Positions 61,291 to 64,000 of a stretch of 64,000 bases of DNA are shown one piece after another (positions within the stretch are counted from its first letter, which is position 1; each line of letters starts with the position of its first letter). Below the pieces are notes generated by a model, which did no database searches, was not told where the DNA came from, and was given only the letters and a program-made list of their open reading frames with translations. The DNA is from Syngnathus acus (lineage: Eukaryota; Chordata; Actinopteri; Syngnathiformes; Syngnathidae), in assembly GCF_901709675.1 (NCBI RefSeq), contig NC_051088.1:14859693-14923692 (forward strand), read 5' to 3'. A program made the translations under genes and the position numbers.

Positions 61291-61831
61291 TCATTGCTGT
61301 GTGTGAGTCAGAGAAACAGGATATGCAAATTGAGCGTGACGTAAAGCGTTAACAAACTAAATAATGACGAAGGGGACATGCGTGTCAATTTTGCGCCCTA
61401 TATCTAATACATGCAAGAAAAAGAAGAAGAGGTGGAAGTTGTTTTAGTATCAATAATGTTAGAATATAAATACAGTATAAATAATGATGTAAATATAAAA
61501 CATTTAAAATTTGAATTTTGTGTTGTCTGTGACTAATATTCAAATTTAAGTTTGACATATATCAAACATGGGACAAAAAACTTTTTCACACCACTGCACA
61601 CCACACAAAACTGCAATTGATTTAACATAATTTTTTGAGGTGGGGAGCAACTCTGGTTGAAATGAAGAGACAAAAATTGGGAGACTAAATACATTTATGC
61701 CTGTTAGGGAAATTACATGGCAACAACCCCACTGGAAATGTGTAAAAAACAAAAAACAAAACAAGAGACGAGTCACAAAAGATTTTCGTGCAGGATCGCA
61801 TGATTCCATTGACAGAGGATCGCTGATGTGA

Positions 61832-64000
61832 CTATGCTCCCATGTCCGTCGGATAAGCTGCGTATCTATAGGTGTACAATTTATTATCGGCTCCGCCACT
61901 TAACATCAGCTGAAAACAGAAACACAAGAGATAAGAACTTATTACGTTTTTCTCCAACAGTTTCTTAAAATACACATCATCGATGATCTTACCCCATTTT
62001 CTGTCCAGTCGACACAGAACACTTTATCTTTATGGGCTGCCAAGTCATACAGAGGAGCTTTGCAGCTACAAGATAAAATAGAAGCAATTAAAACCACACT
62101 TGTATTCAAGCCATGCAGTATACTTGGACATTGAGGTGCACATTGTGACAGACCTGGCGTTTTCTAATTATTTATATCTGCATCACATCATAACAGACAG
62201 GTACGAAGCGTTTTTGCAATTTGCAGTTAGTGCTGCCGCACACAGCCAAACATGACTGATGTGGATCACCGCAAAAAATAAATGAATAGTTGCCGCATTG
62301 TCCCCGCAAACCAGACAATTGAGGACTGCACAACTACCGACACGCAACGACAAAAACTGCCATTCTGTACTGGGCTTTGAGGCTCCACATACATTATGCA
62401 ATACCTTCAATTCATAAATGTTCATAAATATATTACTATATTACATACGTATTGTATTTTTATTATTATCAAAACAGAATGCAATTAAACAAGGGAAGAT
62501 TAACAATTGATAAAAAATACACTCCCAAAGTTATACAATAATAATTCCACTAATTCAGACCTTCTGATGTCCCACAGTTTGACCAGGTTGTCCAGCGATC
62601 CGGAAACCAACTGGTGCTCGTGTGACGGGGACCACTTGACAGCGGTGACCCAGCCAGTGTGGGAGGTCAGCGACAGCAACACCAGTGAGCCATCTGAAAG
62701 AGGCACAGTGGGTTGAGTTTTTTTACAAAGATGTGGAGATTTGCCTGCCGCCGTACAAAAGGTGGCAAAACCTTTGGTGCGTGGGTCCCACAGCCTGATG
62801 TGTCTGTCTGTGCTGCCGGATGCCAGCCGACGACACAAAGGAGAGTAGGAAATGCTGTTGAACACTTTAGTGCCCGTCTGTGAATGACACCGTTTCATTG
62901 CAACGTTGTCCAAAAACTCAGATTCAATCACAGGAGTTGAAGTCTAAGATAGAACTGGAGTAACTACCAGGGTTGTTTTCATCTCTCCCGTCTCCACATC
63001 CCACAAACGGATGGTGTGGTCCCAGGATGAACTGCAAATCTCCTCGCTGTCACACCACAGCACTGAAGAAATAGCCTCGCTGTGCCCAGATAACGTCATA
63101 AGAGGCGTCTGTGTGAGGACGGAAGAATGTTTAAGGGCCATGTCAGCTTCGGCAAAACCAAATTGTGAAGGCCGTGTACTTGCCCGAGTAAGGCCCATCT
63201 GCTGGGTCTTCTGTTTCTTCCGTGGCCTGTCCGAGGGCTCCTCGACCTCATCTGCTTCATCAGAGGGAACTGGAAAAGCAAGCAAGTCTTGAAGCATGAA
63301 ATCTGGCTTATTTAAATTTATTGACTCTCTAGTAGTGGTGTCAGTTAATCGAGTTATTAACTTGATTCATCCAACTCTCTTTTAATGCCACCAATGTTTT
63401 TAATTGCACGATTAAGGCCTAATACAATTTGTACTCTTTTCGCATACTGTTGCTGCAGAAAAACTACAACAGCTTACTGGATCTTGCGAGACCTGAAATA
63501 AACATCAGGCACGCCACACTGGTGACACTAGTCTGGGCTTGAGATTTCCTTCCATTTTTAAAAAAATAAAAGCATCATATGTTCTTCATATTAAGGGTAT
63601 CAAAATTTGCTCAAATAATGGGATTTTTTACAATGACTAACTATGAGTTAACAATACAAAAACTGTGATTAATCGTGATTAAATAATTTTATGGCTTGAC
63701 AGCACTAGTCTCTAGAGAATGATACCTGCTGACCATATCTTCAACATTTTGTCCCAGGAGCCGCTGCAGAACTGGAAGGAAGAAGCAAGAATGAAAACCA
63801 GCTTCTGCTTTTTCACATTCTTCTCGGCATCTGGGCTGTACCTTTGAACCAGTGGGGTCCGCGGCCACCGTGTCAACGCTCCCCGTGTGTCCCCGGCAGC
63901 AGTGCCTGGCCACTATGTTGTTCTTCTCAGAGTTCCATTCCCACAAGAGGATGGTTTGGTCAAGCGAGGCAGTCAGAAGCAGACAAGTCAGGCCATCTGC
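61832..64000 (-). CDS. wdr12: wdr12, WD repeat protein 12 (PeBoW complex), 5' end outside window
   Basis: Eight exons: 64000-63842 (cut by the edge), 63771-63726, 63269-63184, 63108-62968, 62877-62772, 62693-62561, 62065-61993 and 61909-61832, all in phase. WD40 blocks: [94 protein letters not shown] and [15 protein letters not shown] charged insert ([15 protein letters not shown]) sits between two repeats, as in human WDR12. The protein, YTM1 in yeast, acts with PES1 and BOP1 in 28S/5.8S rRNA processing and 60S assembly in the nucleolus. The N-terminal NLE domain and first repeats lie to the right of the window. The 63183-63109 intron has a GC donor. Confidence 0.96.
63333..63707. mobile_element. 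hAT-type MITE with 8-bp target-site duplication
   Basis: Left end TAGTGGTGTCAGTTAATCG and right end (reverse complement TAGTGCTGTCAAGCC) are terminal inverted repeats of the TAGTGNTGTCA type. Flanks are CTCTCTAG (63325-63332) and GTCTCTAG (63708-63715), an 8-bp duplication with one mismatch. There is no transposase. It lies in the wdr12 intron between 63725 and 63270. Confidence 0.75.

Overview
This window is nuclear DNA from a ray-finned fish, most likely a percomorph teleost. It has long multi-exon genes with GT-AG introns, many short interspersed repeats, two nearly identical tRNA-derived SINEs of a type common in percomorphs, and fold-back MITEs. I recognised five protein-coding genes from conserved protein blocks. 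Exon boundaries come from reading-frame continuity across splice sites; phases close without a frameshift along every chain I could follow.

Layout. Positions 1-21988, minus strand: dock9, a zizimin-type DOCK guanine nucleotide exchange factor. I trace 48 coding exons; the last part of the DHR-2 domain lies beyond the left edge. Positions 22000-26200: intergenic. Positions 26200-45800, plus strand: bmpr2, the type II BMP receptor, complete in 13 coding exons (1061 codons plus stop), with a CpG-rich 5' end and a 3' UTR that contains a fold-back MITE. Positions 45635-49357: a ~770-bp direct duplication flanking ~2.2 kb of unidentified repetitive DNA. Positions 49360-53849, plus: fam117b, with seven coding exons traced but the N-terminal coding exon not found. 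Positions 56808-61200, minus: ica1l, complete in 12 coding exons (469 residues). Positions 61832-64000, minus: wdr12, the last eight exons, cut by the right edge.

The order bmpr2 - fam117b - ica1l - wdr12 matches the human 2q33 block. dock9 is not part of that block in human, so the dock9/bmpr2 head-to-head junction marks a synteny breakpoint. The genes do not form one pathway: dock9 activates Cdc42, bmpr2 is a BMP receptor kinase, ica1l is a BAR-domain trafficking protein, wdr12 is a PeBoW ribosome-biogenesis factor, and fam117b has no settled function.

I saw no previously undescribed biological system. The points most worth a second look are two GC-AG introns (one a 75-nt frame-neutral intron in wdr12), the LTR-like direct duplication that copies the bmpr2 3' end, a family of long palindromic MITEs with apparent TTAA target sites, and the missing first coding exon of fam117b.
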